Positions 25,586 through 34,177 of a stretch of DNA of 64,000 nucleotides are shown here, piece by piece (within the stretch, counting starts at the first letter, position 1; each line of letters opens with the position of its first letter). Below the pieces are notes generated by a model, which worked only from the letters and a program-made list of their open reading frames with translations, did no database searches and was not told where the DNA came from. The stretch covers positions 62,001 to 126,000 of the forward strand of contig JAEWTL010000077.1 of NCBI GenBank assembly GCA_023459495.1, read 5' to 3'. Position numbers and translations under genes: made by a program. Source of the stretch: Bacillota bacterium. GTDB lineage: Bacteria > Bacillota > Clostridia > Christensenellales > SZUA-584.

Positions 25586-27083
25586 AAGCTTTATCCCCCT
25601 CAAGTCCGAGCGCTCTCTCCATTATCTGGTCCGGAACGACCTCTTCGGGATTGAATTCGCCCGTGATGCGTCCGTCATAAATGGTCAGCACGCGGTTACT
25701 CATATTCAACACTTCCGGCAGCTCGGAGGATATCAGTATGACCGCCCCTCCGTTTTCTGCGATGCGTTTCATCAAAAGATAAATTTCGTATTTGGTTCCG
25801 ACGTCAATGCCTCTGGTGGGTTCGTCCATGATCAGGATCCGCGGGTTAATCTCCATCCAGCGGCCTACGATACATTTCTGCTGATTTCCGCCGGAGAGGC
25901 TTTGCACAATCGTCTTGGCCGAGGGAGTCTTGATCCCCAGCGATTTGATATGTTTCTCGGCGATGCCTTTTTCTGCGGATTTCCTGACAAATCCAAGCTT
26001 TTTGATCCTGTCAAGGCTGGCCATTGAGATATTGGCCTCCACGGTAAACGGGAGTACAAGGCCCTGAAGCTTGCGGTCTTCCGGCACCAGTCCGATCCCA
26101 TGCTGTTTTGCGTCGCTGGGGTCTTTGATCTTGACTTTCTTACCGTCGATCAGCACATGCCGCCCTTTTACCTTGTCAGCGCCGAAAATCGCCCGTACGA
26201 TCTCCGTTCTTCCCGCGCCGACCAAACCGACCAGTCCCAATATCTCGCCGGCTCTGAGCTTAAAGGATATATCATGCAGCTTATGTGTATTGAGCGAGCG
26301 GACCTCCAGCACCGTTTCACCGGCGCAGTGTGGACGCTCGGGATATTCGTTGTCTATTGAACGGCCAATCATCTTGGCGATCATTTCAGCGCGTGTAAAC
26401 TCACCCACCGGCTTTGTATCGATGGTGTGTCCGTCGCGCATTACCGTCACGATGTCGCACAGTTCAAATATCTCGTCCAGCTTATGGCTGATGTAGATAA
26501 TAGACACGCCCTGCGCTTTCAGATTGCCGATGATTTGAAACAGGCTTTTCAGCTCGTCGGAAGTCAGACTGCTGCTGGGTTCGTCCATGATGATGAGTTT
26601 GGAGTTAAAAGACAGCGCTTTGGTGATTTCCACCATCTGCTTTTCAGCCGAACTCAGATCACCTACCATCCTGCGGGTATCGATCGTACTGCCAATGCTT
26701 TCAAGAAGCTGTTTGGCTCTGGCATGCGTACCCCGCATACCATGCAATTCTTTAAAACGGCCCAGGAATATATTCTCGCCAACGCTCATGGAATTGACCA
26801 GATTGAATTCCTGATAGATGATGCTTAGCCCTCTTTGAAGGGACTGAACAGGCGTTGTATTGTCAACCGTCTCTCCATCAAATATGACCGTACCTGAGTC
26901 CTTCTGATATACGCCGGATAAAATTTTCATCAGCGTCGATTTGCCTGCACCATTTTCCCCCACGATGCCGTGCACAACGCCTCTTTGAATATCAACTGAA
27001 ACATTGTCCAGCGCTTTCACGCCCGGAAATGATTTGCACACATCTTTAATGGAAAGAATAATTTGTGGATTCCTATTCTCCAT
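25569..27083 (-). CDS. Sugar ABC transporter ATPase, duplicated-domain (RbsA-like)
   Basis: A 504-residue double-domain ATPase. Domain one has Walker A GENGAGKST, LSSAEKQ and LIIMDEPS. Domain two has GLVGAGRTE, LSGGNQQK and ILIMDEPT. A TTG two codons upstream of the chosen ATG is unlikely, since AAGGGG is spaced for the ATG. A 208-nt intergenic region with strong hairpins separates it from the binding-protein gene upstream. Confidence 0.9.
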   Translation of the reverse strand: MENRNPQIILSIKDVCKSFPGVKALDNVSVDIQRGVVHGIVGENGAGKSTLMKILSGVYQKDSGTVIFDGETVDNTTPVQSLQRGLSIIYQEFNLVNSMSVGENIFLGRFKELHGMRGTHARAKQLLESIGSTIDTRRMVGDLSSAEKQMVEITKALSFNSKLIIMDEPSSSLTSDELKSLFQIIGNLKAQGVSIIYISHKLDEIFELCDIVTVMRDGHTIDTKPVGEFTRAEMIAKMIGRSIDNEYPERPHCAGETVLEVRSLNTHKLHDISFKLRAGEILGLVGLVGAGRTEIVRAIFGADKVKGRHVLIDGKKVKIKDPSDAKQHGIGLVPEDRKLQGLVLPFTVEANISMASLDRIKKLGFVRKSAEKGIAEKHIKSLGIKTPSAKTIVQSLSGGNQQKCIVGRWMEINPRILIMDEPTRGIDVGTKYEIYLLMKRIAENGGAVILISSELPEVLNMSNRVLTIYDGRITGEFNPEEVVPDQIMERALGLEGDKAYEQAK

Positions 27084-27138
27084 ATGCAACAGCCCCTTCC
27101 AATAATCACCCCAAAAGCCTTGCTGCTTGGGGACTCCA

Positions 27139-27249
27139 TGATCACGCCCTTAAGCAATACATCTTTAAGGCTTGTGATCACCCCCCTCTAAAAAAATGGG
27201 GGCTCTTAAATTCATGTCATAGGCTCGTTCCCTTGAACGAGCCTATGAC
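27139..27249 (-). other. Tandem hairpins between binding-protein and ATPase genes
   Basis: The first structure read from the binding protein is a perfect 15-bp inverted repeat (27216-27230 with 27235-27249) with a 4-nt loop. Next come five or six C:G pairs around an A/T-rich loop at 27181-27203. Last is a long imperfect hairpin, TGATCAC (27139-27145) with GTGATCA (27174-27180) and inner TTAA pairing. None is followed directly by a long T-run on the minus strand. Such structures usually protect the abundant binding-protein mRNA and lower read-through into the ATPase. Confidence 0.6.
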
Positions 27250-27291
27250 GTATACCATCAGTTATATTCTACAAGCTGAAGGTCTTAAAGA

Positions 27292-28320
27292 TTACCACTC
27301 AGGATAGGTAAAGTTGTTGATCGTATCCTTCGTTACAATGTCCCAAGCGATGTAGTTGACCTGCTGCTCAACAGTTCCGCCGTCGAGCACTGTCTTGATC
27401 ATTTGGAGTTCTGTCGATGCCATTGTCTCAAAGTTCTGCATGAGGCAGACAGCCTGCGTACCGGCAGCAACCTGATCGAAGCCGGCTTTGCAGCCGTCAA
27501 CCGCTACGAGGTACGGGATATCCATATTGGCGTTCTGCAGGGCCTGAATGACGCCCGTTGCGCCGTTATCCCAGTGACAGAAGATGCCGTCGATTTCGTC
27601 GCCGTACTTCACGATGAAGTTCTGCATGATGGTCAGGCAGTCATTAGCCGCCCACTGGGTGCAGTTCTGGGTCTCAAGCAGTTCGATGTTGGAGCCCTCG
27701 AGGCCTTCCATGAAACCGTCGTGACGCTTGATCTGTGCGTCATGACCGGACTGTCCGCCGATCTCAACGATCTTCGCGCCATCCGGGAACTGATCAATGA
27801 ACGCCTTCGCCGCAGCTTTGCCAGCTTCGATGTCGTTGGCGCCGCAGTAGAAATCACGATACTGTTGATTCTCGGCAGCCAAGTCCGAAGAGAACATGCC
27901 GACTACGAGACCTGCTTCCTTTGCCTGCATCAGGCTCGGAACGATACCGCTGATGTCATTCGGGTTTACGATGAGGGCATTCATGCCCTGCGCAATGGCC
28001 TGAGTAACCAGCTGAGCTTCGGTAGCCGGGTCAGCCTTCGCATCCCAAACGGTGAGGTCAATACCGAATTCGGCAGCATGTTTTTCAAACATCTTCGCAG
28101 CAAACGCCTGAGACTCATTCGACATCGACTGGGCGATATCAACAACCTTATAGGTCGTCTCTGCCGGAACGCTTTCCGTTGTAGCAGCACTCTCTGTCGT
28201 AGTTGCCATTGAAGTTTCCGGAGCAGTCGACGTTTCAGTGTTGCCGCCGCCGGAGCATGCTGCGAACATCACGCTGACCATCGCCAGAACCAAGAGCAAA
28301 CTAAGAACTCTCTTTTTCAT
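27292..28320 (-). CDS. Sugar ABC transporter substrate-binding lipoprotein
   Basis: A 342-residue lipoprotein with signal peptide and lipobox MFAAC (Cys22), then a long Thr/Ser/Glu linker. The mature protein is a type-1 periplasmic-binding fold of the ribose/inositol kind: NALIVNPNDISG, FSSDLAAENQQ and IDGIFCHWDNGA are the ligand-side strands. AGGAGG lies 8 nt before the ATG. It is the first gene of the 12-kb GRE operon and the likely determinant of its substrate. Upstream lie several palindromes and a LacI-type operator-like site. Confidence 0.87.
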   Translation of the reverse strand: MKKRVLSLLLVLAMVSVMFAACSGGGNTETSTAPETSMATTTESAATTESVPAETTYKVVDIAQSMSNESQAFAAKMFEKHAAEFGIDLTVWDAKADPATEAQLVTQAIAQGMNALIVNPNDISGIVPSLMQAKEAGLVVGMFSSDLAAENQQYRDFYCGANDIEAGKAAAKAFIDQFPDGAKIVEIGGQSGHDAQIKRHDGFMEGLEGSNIELLETQNCTQWAANDCLTIMQNFIVKYGDEIDGIFCHWDNGATGVIQALQNANMDIPYLVAVDGCKAGFDQVAAGTQAVCLMQNFETMASTELQMIKTVLDGGTVEQQVNYIAWDIVTKDTINNFTYPEW

Positions 28321-28349
28321 ATTGGGTTTTTCCTCCTTTTTATTTGTCA

Positions 28350-28420
28350 ACAGATATTATCTGTTGATGGCAAACATATGTTCCGAATAGAATTTCTTTC
28401 TAATCACAAATATCATTTGT
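28350..28420. promoter_or_regulatory. Pair of related inverted-repeat operator candidates
   Basis: ACAGAT-ATT-ATCTGT (28350-28364, extended by CA/TG) and ACAAAT-ATC-ATTTGT (28406-28420) share the pattern ACA(A/G)AT, 3 nt, AT(C/T)TGT or ATTTGT. They are 56 nt apart. They lie 30-100 nt upstream of the binding-protein start, in its likely leader/promoter. Confidence 0.5.
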
Positions 28421-28494
28421 TTACAATGAAAGGCTTATTCTACCTCGGAAGTCCTCATGGAAAATCTACTGTTCACTTTTCTGTAATGGGTTTC

Positions 28495-28508
28495 TGTAAT
28501 GCGTTACA
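28495..28508. promoter_or_regulatory. LacI-type operator-like palindrome upstream of the ABC operon
   Basis: TGTAATGCGTTACA differs by one central base from the perfect palindrome TGTAATGCATTACA found at 40142 and 43489. It lies about 175 nt upstream of the binding-protein start. The LacI encoded at 39.1-40.1 kb may act here. Confidence 0.5.
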
Positions 28509-28905
28509 TGCTGTATGTTACCACAAGCATCGCTCTTTTTCAAGCATTCCGTTTAATATTTTATGTGCCCGTCAATATCGCTGAATATTTGGCTTGCATC
28601 CTGACTAGATATCAGGACCCGCCATGATTGTTGCAAAGTCAGCTCGGAAAAACGCACAGGACGATATCCTCTTTCCATAGTTCCAGTGTCCCCCCGCATC
28701 GGGCTCAACCTTAATTCATGTGCGTCCACACTGACGATTCTGCTTTATAATTCGCAGTTCTACTGATCGTCTCCATGTTAGCGCACATTCACTTTGTTTA
28801 AAACCTCTGTGACGGTACAAAAGGTGCACTATCCTGTACAAGGGCGGCCTCTTTCAAGCGACAACTCCATTCTGCGCCTTCGGCAGCCTCCCCCGCTTGC
28901 CTTGG

Positions 28906-29817
28906 TTAAGCATTGTGCTTCATATGCAGAGGCACGAAACGCAGATCACCGCGCCTATGAAGCGAGCTTGAGCCATTTTTAAGATCGTTCATATTGTCCG
29001 TAACCACATATGGCAGTCCGCTTTCCCTGCTTGCCGCCTTGAACTCGCGCGGCGACATACCGGTGCAGCTTCTGAACGCTTTACAGAAGTATTTTGGAGA
29101 ATTGTAACCAATAATATAGGATATCTCCTCCACCGACGTATTCGATGACACGAGCAGCGCCTTGGCTGCCTCCACGCGGATCAAACGGAGGTATTCGATC
29201 AGCGACAAGCCGGTCTGCTGCTTGAATATCCGGCTGAGATAGGACTTGCTGACATAAATCAGACTGGACAGCTGCTCAACCGTTAGCTCTTCCGTCATAT
29301 GGTCCTGCATATACAGCATCACGCGGCTCACGGGATCGTCACTGGCTTTTTCATTAAAGCACCGCTTTGCGATCAACAGCGTAATGGTTTTGACGTAATG
29401 GTTGATCAGCGCCTGAGAAGGCCTCTCGCTCTTGTACTCGGCATGCAGGCTTTCGAGCAGCCATTTGATGCTGGCGTCGCTGTCCTGAATGCGTATCGCG
29501 TTGGGTATGACAAGGCCGGGTATGTCCACCCAAACGCAGAGTATCTCCTGATGTCCATCGAACTGCAGGTGTTCCGTGTGGTACATCCCCTTGGGGTAGA
29601 CCACGATGTCATAAAACGAGGCCTGCATGGAAGTTTCCGCAGCCGTCACCTCAGCATTGCCGTACAGGAAATAAAGCAGCTCTATGCAGTCGTGTTTATG
29701 TCTTACAAAATTCCAGATATCGCTCTTTTCGTCAAACCGCTCGCAGAACAGCACCGGTGTTTCCACCTGGTCCAGCGCTTTACAAAAGCCCTCGAACCCA
29801 TTTCCCATATAATCCAT
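28906..29817 (-). CDS. AraC-family transcriptional regulator
   Basis: A 303-residue regulator with an N-terminal cupin-like sensor (about residues 35-110, including the IVVYPKGMYHTE segment). Two helix-turn-helix motifs follow: LTVEQLSSLIYVSKSYLSRIF and SVEEISYIIGYNSPKYFCKAF. GGGGGT precedes the ATG. It lies upstream of the 12-kb ABC-GRE operon on the same strand and is the obvious candidate activator for it, perhaps through the paired inverted repeats at 28.35-28.42 kb. The C-terminal 45 residues extend beyond the DNA-binding domain. Confidence 0.87.
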   Translation of the reverse strand: MDYMGNGFEGFCKALDQVETPVLFCERFDEKSDIWNFVRHKHDCIELLYFLYGNAEVTAAETSMQASFYDIVVYPKGMYHTEHLQFDGHQEILCVWVDIPGLVIPNAIRIQDSDASIKWLLESLHAEYKSERPSQALINHYVKTITLLIAKRCFNEKASDDPVSRVMLYMQDHMTEELTVEQLSSLIYVSKSYLSRIFKQQTGLSLIEYLRLIRVEAAKALLVSSNTSVEEISYIIGYNSPKYFCKAFRSCTGMSPREFKAASRESGLPYVVTDNMNDLKNGSSSLHRRGDLRFVPLHMKHNA

Positions 29818-29943
29818 GGTACTACCCCCAGTGATTATTGTTATATTGATAAAATGATGAAATATGCCTGCCCGACTCTTTTATATCCGGTAGTGGATAT
29901 CTTCAGGCAGCCATATCCTGATTTCCTTATTACTCATGACAAC

Positions 29944-30687
29944 TTACGCAATCACAATCTCCACGTCGTTTTCCTCAAGACTCTGCCTGCAGTTCTCCGG
30001 CACATCGTCTGTGATTACGGCAGCCACTTCTCTGGCCCGCATCAGCATCACAACGCCGCGCCTGCCAAACTTCGAAGAATCCGTTAAAATGATGCGGCGT
30101 TTGGCGCTTTCAGCCATAGCACGCACAGCTTCGGTACGCAGCATATCCACATTGGAGAACCCCTGATCCGGGTCGTAGCCGTCCGTTCCGATGAAAAACT
30201 TGTCTACGAAGAACTCCTGCGCGCACTTTCTGACCAGCGGGCCGGTCATAACCTGTGCTTCCGGTTCGTATGACCCACCCAGCAGCGTTACCCGCGCACC
30301 GGGGATCGACCGGATATAGCCCGCGATAAACGCGGAATTGGTGACGATCGTTACATCCCGCTTTTTCTCTGTCAACTCGGCTGCCAGCATTGCGCAGGTC
30401 GAGCCGGATTCGATCATCACCGTTTCACCGTTTTCCACCATCTCCGCCGCCTTGCGGGCAATACGCTTTTTGATCTCATAATTGAACGTCATCCGGTAGC
30501 CAACGTCGTCAGGCGAAACGCGCACCGCGTACCCGTGCTGGCGCCGCAGCAGCCCTTTTTGCTCCAGCCAGGCAAAATCCTTGCGGACAGTAACGGTGGA
30601 TACTCCCAGCGCCTGCGCAACCGCATTCACTTCGATGCTGCCCGCTTCGTTCAGCATCTCCATGATTTTCAGATGACGTTCGTTCAT
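29944..30687 (-). CDS. DeoR-family transcriptional regulator
   Basis: A 247-residue repressor-type regulator. The N-terminal HTH is in IEVNAVAQALGVSTVTVRKDFAWL (about 16-40). The C-terminal effector domain has the ribose-5-phosphate-isomerase-like fold, with VMIESGSTCAMLA and the later FIGTDGYDPDQGFS segment. DeoR proteins usually sense phosphorylated sugars. The ATG at 30687, with GAGGAAG upstream, starts 1 nt after the GRE stop, so regulator and GRE are co-transcribed. Confidence 0.9.
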   Translation of the reverse strand: MNERHLKIMEMLNEAGSIEVNAVAQALGVSTVTVRKDFAWLEQKGLLRRQHGYAVRVSPDDVGYRMTFNYEIKKRIARKAAEMVENGETVMIESGSTCAMLAAELTEKKRDVTIVTNSAFIAGYIRSIPGARVTLLGGSYEPEAQVMTGPLVRKCAQEFFVDKFFIGTDGYDPDQGFSNVDMLRTEAVRAMAESAKRRIILTDSSKFGRRGVVMLMRAREVAAVITDDVPENCRQSLEENDVEIVIA

Positions 30688-30688
30688 A

Positions 30689-33085
30689 TCAGAGCACTTC
30701 CTCAGTTCTTGCAATAATGTCGTCCTGCGTCTGGCGGGACAGGTCGTTGAAAAACGCCGAATATCCCGCGACACGCACGATGAGATCCCGGTGTTTTTCA
30801 GGATGGACCTGCGCATCCAGCAGCGTCTCGCGTGAAACCACGTTGTACTGCACATGGAAGCCATGCAGCACATCGAAGAACGTACGGAGCAGCAGCAGCA
30901 GCTTTTCCCGGTCCCGCGGCTTGGAGAGCATGACCGGCGCAACCTTCTGGTTCAGCAGAACACCGCCCGTAATCTTGTCCGTGCGCAGCTTCGATACCGA
31001 TTTGAACACGCTCGTCGGGCCGTTTACGTCCATGGAATGCGTCGGGGAGCAGCCTTCTGCCAGCGGCTCACCCGCATGACGACCGTCCGGCGTTGCGGTG
31101 GTGCCGGCTCCCTGCGGCACATTGGCGGATATTGAAGACGTACCCGCATAATACGCGCCGCCGATAGGTCCGCGCCCAAAGCGCGTGTTTTTGTATTTGG
31201 CGATCTCGTCGATATAGCTGTCGTATCCCTGCACGACAAGCGAATCAACGTAATCATCGTCGTTGCCGTATTTAGGCGCCTCCAGCAGCAACTGGCGGAT
31301 GCGTTCTCCCTCGTCCCCCGCAAAATCGCTGAGTAGCGCGTTCCAGAGCTCCTCGCGCGTGACCGTCTTATCCTCGTATACGCACTTCTTGATCGCCGCG
31401 AGCGAGTCGCCCAGATTCGCGATACCCACCTGCAGGTCGCTGATGAAGTCGTATACTGCGCCGCCCTCTTTGAGGTGCTTGCCGCGCGCAATGCAGTCGT
31501 CGGTCAGCGTCGAGCACAGGATGTCGGGAACCTCCTGCTCCAGCGCCAAGTCCGCGCATGAGTCGAGTATGACAGCGTGCCTGCAGAACGACCGGATGAA
31601 CCGATCCCAGGCGCGCATGACGTCGTCAAAGCTTTCCATGTCGAGAAAGTGGCCTGTACCTTCGGCGACCCGCTGCCCGCTGCCCACGTCCACACCGTCA
31701 TTAAGCGCAATCAGCAGCGTCTTGGGGAAGTTGAGGAAGCTCATACCGGTGCAGCGGTAGCCCCATTTGCCGGGGACCGCCACTTCCACGCAGCCCACCG
31801 CGCTGTAGTTGTATGCGTCCTCCCGGCTGACACCCAGCGACAGGAAGGACGGGATGATGATTTCGTCGTTGTTGAAGGCCGGCATACCGAAACCGCAGCG
31901 GATGACTTCGATGCACTCGCGCATGAATTCGTCGGTGAGGCCCTTGTGATACCGCACCGTGAGGTTTGGCTGCGGCAGGTGGCAGCGCGCCACCGTTTTG
32001 AGTATCAGTCCGCTCAGCGCATTGACCGCGTCTTTACCTTCCGTCGTCTGCCCGCCGATCGTGACGTTCTGGTACAGCGGACTGCCCGCCGAAAACCGCG
32101 TGTGCGACCAGCTCCTCACCTTGTTGAGGGTGTAGGTGCGCAGCCACAGGTTTTCCAACAGCTCGCAGGCCTGTTCTTCCGTCATGCCGTCTTCCCTGCT
32201 CTTGAGGTAATACGGATAGCAATACTGGTCCAGCCGCCCGTAGGAGAGCGAATGACCATTGGATTCGATCTGCAGGATCAGGTGCAGGAACCATGTGCTC
32301 TGCAGCGCTTCGTGGAACGTATCCGCAGGCTGCATGGGCACCTTACGACAGATGCGCGCAATCTCGGTCAACTCCGCGGCACGCTGCGGCGAGGCGGTTT
32401 TGGCCTGCTCCTCCGCGAGCGCAGCGTAACGCAGCGCGTACGCTTCAACAGCGTCCAGTGTGATCAATATCGAGCGGTAGAAATAGCTTTTCTTCAGGTC
32501 GTCGAAGACCGCCAGGTTGAGCTTGGCCTGTGCTTCAAGCGTCCGCTTGCGCACACCGGAAAGCCCTTCGCGCAGCACACGGCCATAATCCGCCGCAATG
32601 TGTGCGTCGCCCGATGTGATATTGCCTTCGGTTTTGATGATGCCAAGATCGTAGAGCAGCCGCGACTCGTCCGGGAACGCCGCATAGCCCTTGTCCTTGA
32701 GCGTGCGCCCCTTCCAGTACGGGTACAGATCGCGCAGAATCTGCTTGTTCTCTTCTGTAATTGTAAAGCGGTCGCCGTTGCGCTTGTCGTACTCGTCCAG
32801 CTCCGCAACCACCCAGTCCATCGCGTACTCGGGGAATATCGGCGCAGCACGGTCTGCGCTCGCCTGGTTCCCGACGATAAGGTCCTCCGGATCGATGTAG
32901 ATGGACATGTTCCGCAGTACGGTATCCACCATGTACGCGCGCCTGAGCACCACCTGCTCCTGCTCATGCTCCTTATACGCCTGTGTGGTCAGCACAGCGC
33001 GCTCCGTGCATATGGTGGGCTGAGTGTTCAGTATGCGGCTTCTCATCGCCGCTGTTCTGGGATGCAGTTCTCCAAAATAACTCAC
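30689..33085 (-). CDS. Glycyl radical enzyme, dehydratase/lyase-type (second copy)
   Basis: A 798-residue GRE. The radical Gly is about 774 in RVAGYSAFF. The catalytic Cys is about 432, with Glu 434, in VGCVEVAV, the Cys-x-Glu pattern of diol dehydratase and C-N/C-S lyase types and not of pyruvate formate-lyase. The GTG at 33085 has GGGAG 9 nt upstream and follows the ROK stop by 6 nt; an ATG 13 codons in is an alternative. It is clearly divergent from the other GRE outside the motifs. Its activase is encoded on the opposite strand at 34.2 kb, across a shared promoter region. With ROK and lyxose-isomerase neighbours, a sugar-derived diol substrate is plausible. Confidence 0.9.
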   Translation of the reverse strand: MSYFGELHPRTAAMRSRILNTQPTICTERAVLTTQAYKEHEQEQVVLRRAYMVDTVLRNMSIYIDPEDLIVGNQASADRAAPIFPEYAMDWVVAELDEYDKRNGDRFTITEENKQILRDLYPYWKGRTLKDKGYAAFPDESRLLYDLGIIKTEGNITSGDAHIAADYGRVLREGLSGVRKRTLEAQAKLNLAVFDDLKKSYFYRSILITLDAVEAYALRYAALAEEQAKTASPQRAAELTEIARICRKVPMQPADTFHEALQSTWFLHLILQIESNGHSLSYGRLDQYCYPYYLKSREDGMTEEQACELLENLWLRTYTLNKVRSWSHTRFSAGSPLYQNVTIGGQTTEGKDAVNALSGLILKTVARCHLPQPNLTVRYHKGLTDEFMRECIEVIRCGFGMPAFNNDEIIIPSFLSLGVSREDAYNYSAVGCVEVAVPGKWGYRCTGMSFLNFPKTLLIALNDGVDVGSGQRVAEGTGHFLDMESFDDVMRAWDRFIRSFCRHAVILDSCADLALEQEVPDILCSTLTDDCIARGKHLKEGGAVYDFISDLQVGIANLGDSLAAIKKCVYEDKTVTREELWNALLSDFAGDEGERIRQLLLEAPKYGNDDDYVDSLVVQGYDSYIDEIAKYKNTRFGRGPIGGAYYAGTSSISANVPQGAGTTATPDGRHAGEPLAEGCSPTHSMDVNGPTSVFKSVSKLRTDKITGGVLLNQKVAPVMLSKPRDREKLLLLLRTFFDVLHGFHVQYNVVSRETLLDAQVHPEKHRDLIVRVAGYSAFFNDLSRQTQDDIIARTEEVL

Positions 33086-33091
33086 TTTACG

Positions 33092-34033
33092 TCACTCCCT
33101 GATCAATTCCGCTGCGCCCGTAATGCCGAAGTCGGTTTTGAGTTCCGCAAATCGGAAGTACACGGGCTGCGGGATATGGTTGTATCGGTCAAACTCCGTA
33201 CGGATCCGACTGAAGAGCGCATCGCCGAAATTGACAAGGCCCCCGCCGAAAACGAACAGGTTGATGTTCAGCATCTGATAAACGTTGAATATACAGAGGG
33301 CGGTGTAATGCGCCATCTGATCCACGATCTGCGTGGCCAGCTCGTCGCCCTCATTGAGCGCTTCGAGGATATGGGTGCAGGACAGGTCGTCGCAAACCGG
33401 CAGCGAGCTTTCTTCGCCGTTTTCCATGCACGCTTTTGCATGCAGCGGAGCGTACCGGCCGGACGCATAGGACATGTAACAGCCGCGGTTTTCGCAGCCG
33501 CACATCAGGCCCTCGTCCGGCGTCGCGATCATGTGCCCGCACTCCCCTGCCCAGCCATAGCTGCCGCGGAACAGCTTGCCGTCGATGATGATGCCGCTGC
33601 CGAGACCGGTGCTGGCGGATACGTATATCATGTGGCGGCTGCCACGGCCCGCGCCGAAGCGGTGCTCTGCCAGCGCCGCGCAGTTGCTGTCGTTGTCGAG
33701 CACAATGCGCACGGGCAGGCGCTCAGCCAGATAGTCGCGCATGGGAAAATCCTTGATGCCTGGCATCGCAGAGGTCATGCAGATGTAGCCTTCGTCAAAA
33801 AGGATGAATGACGGCATGCAAATGCCGATACCGTCGAGCGCATCTATCGTCATATGGTTGCGCTCCAGCAGCTCATTCACAGATTCCACGACGCTGTCCG
33901 AAAAGGTTGGGCCGTCCGCTTTAATATCCGTCGAGTGCTGCAGCCTGTCAGCCAGCTTTCCGTCCGGATCGAATAGTCCGTAAGCAACCTTGGTTCCGCC
34001 TGCATCGATTCCAATCACATATCCCTTTTGCAT
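33092..34033 (-). CDS. ROK-family sugar kinase
   Basis: A 313-residue ROK kinase with no DNA-binding domain. The ATP motif is IGIDAGGTKV (about 7-16), GSGIIIDG is a phosphate loop, and CGCENRGC is the zinc site. The segment GWAGECGHMI carries the conserved catalytic-region His. AAAGGTG precedes the ATG. It is the first gene of the minus-strand GRE operon, under a near-consensus promoter. It resembles the ROK kinase at 41.0 kb in length and motif spacing. Confidence 0.88.
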   Translation of the reverse strand: MQKGYVIGIDAGGTKVAYGLFDPDGKLADRLQHSTDIKADGPTFSDSVVESVNELLERNHMTIDALDGIGICMPSFILFDEGYICMTSAMPGIKDFPMRDYLAERLPVRIVLDNDSNCAALAEHRFGAGRGSRHMIYVSASTGLGSGIIIDGKLFRGSYGWAGECGHMIATPDEGLMCGCENRGCYMSYASGRYAPLHAKACMENGEESSLPVCDDLSCTHILEALNEGDELATQIVDQMAHYTALCIFNVYQMLNINLFVFGGGLVNFGDALFSRIRTEFDRYNHIPQPVYFRFAELKTDFGITGAAELIRE

Positions 34034-34060
34034 CCGCTCTCACCTTTCGTTGATACCTAT

Positions 34061-34159
34061 ATTATATGCGATATTTTGCGTTTGTCAACGTTTTTAGTTT
34101 CATATGAAACCCATTTTTAATCATATGCAGTTTACATTGAGATCATAACACGCTATAAT
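34061..34159. promoter_or_regulatory. Divergent sigma-A promoters around a 14-bp palindrome
   Basis: Minus-strand promoter (ROK-GRE-DeoR): TTGACA (complement of 34083-34088), 16 nt, TATAAT (complement of 34061-34066), both perfect. Plus-strand promoter (activase-isomerase): TTTACA (34131-34136), 17 nt, TATAAT (34154-34159). Between the two -35 boxes lies the perfect palindrome GTTTCATATGAAAC (34097-34110), a likely operator controlling both directions. The co-encoded DeoR regulator is the first candidate to bind it. Confidence 0.72.
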
Positions 34160-34177
34160 AGCGGAAGGAGGGCATAT

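Larger units (their letters stand above)
28321..28905. other. 585-nt regulatory intergenic region
   Basis: No protein gene is convincing here; short open frames lack RBS and family features. The half nearest the binding-protein gene holds two similar inverted repeats, a further palindrome AACATATGTT (28373-28382) and a LacI-type 14-mer (28495-28508). The half nearest the AraC gene shows no element I can name. The length suits a regulated promoter with several bound proteins. Confidence 0.55.

Noticed and set aside
28378..28584. Small open frame in the intergenic region upstream of the binding-protein gene
   Set aside because: It has no RBS, no recognisable composition or family, and overlaps operator-like palindromes.
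31577..33811. A 744-codon open frame on the plus strand
   Set aside because: It lies antisense to the GRE and ROK genes, has no RBS and its translation is His/Arg-rich without any family similarity. It is a GC-driven shadow of the minus-strand genes.
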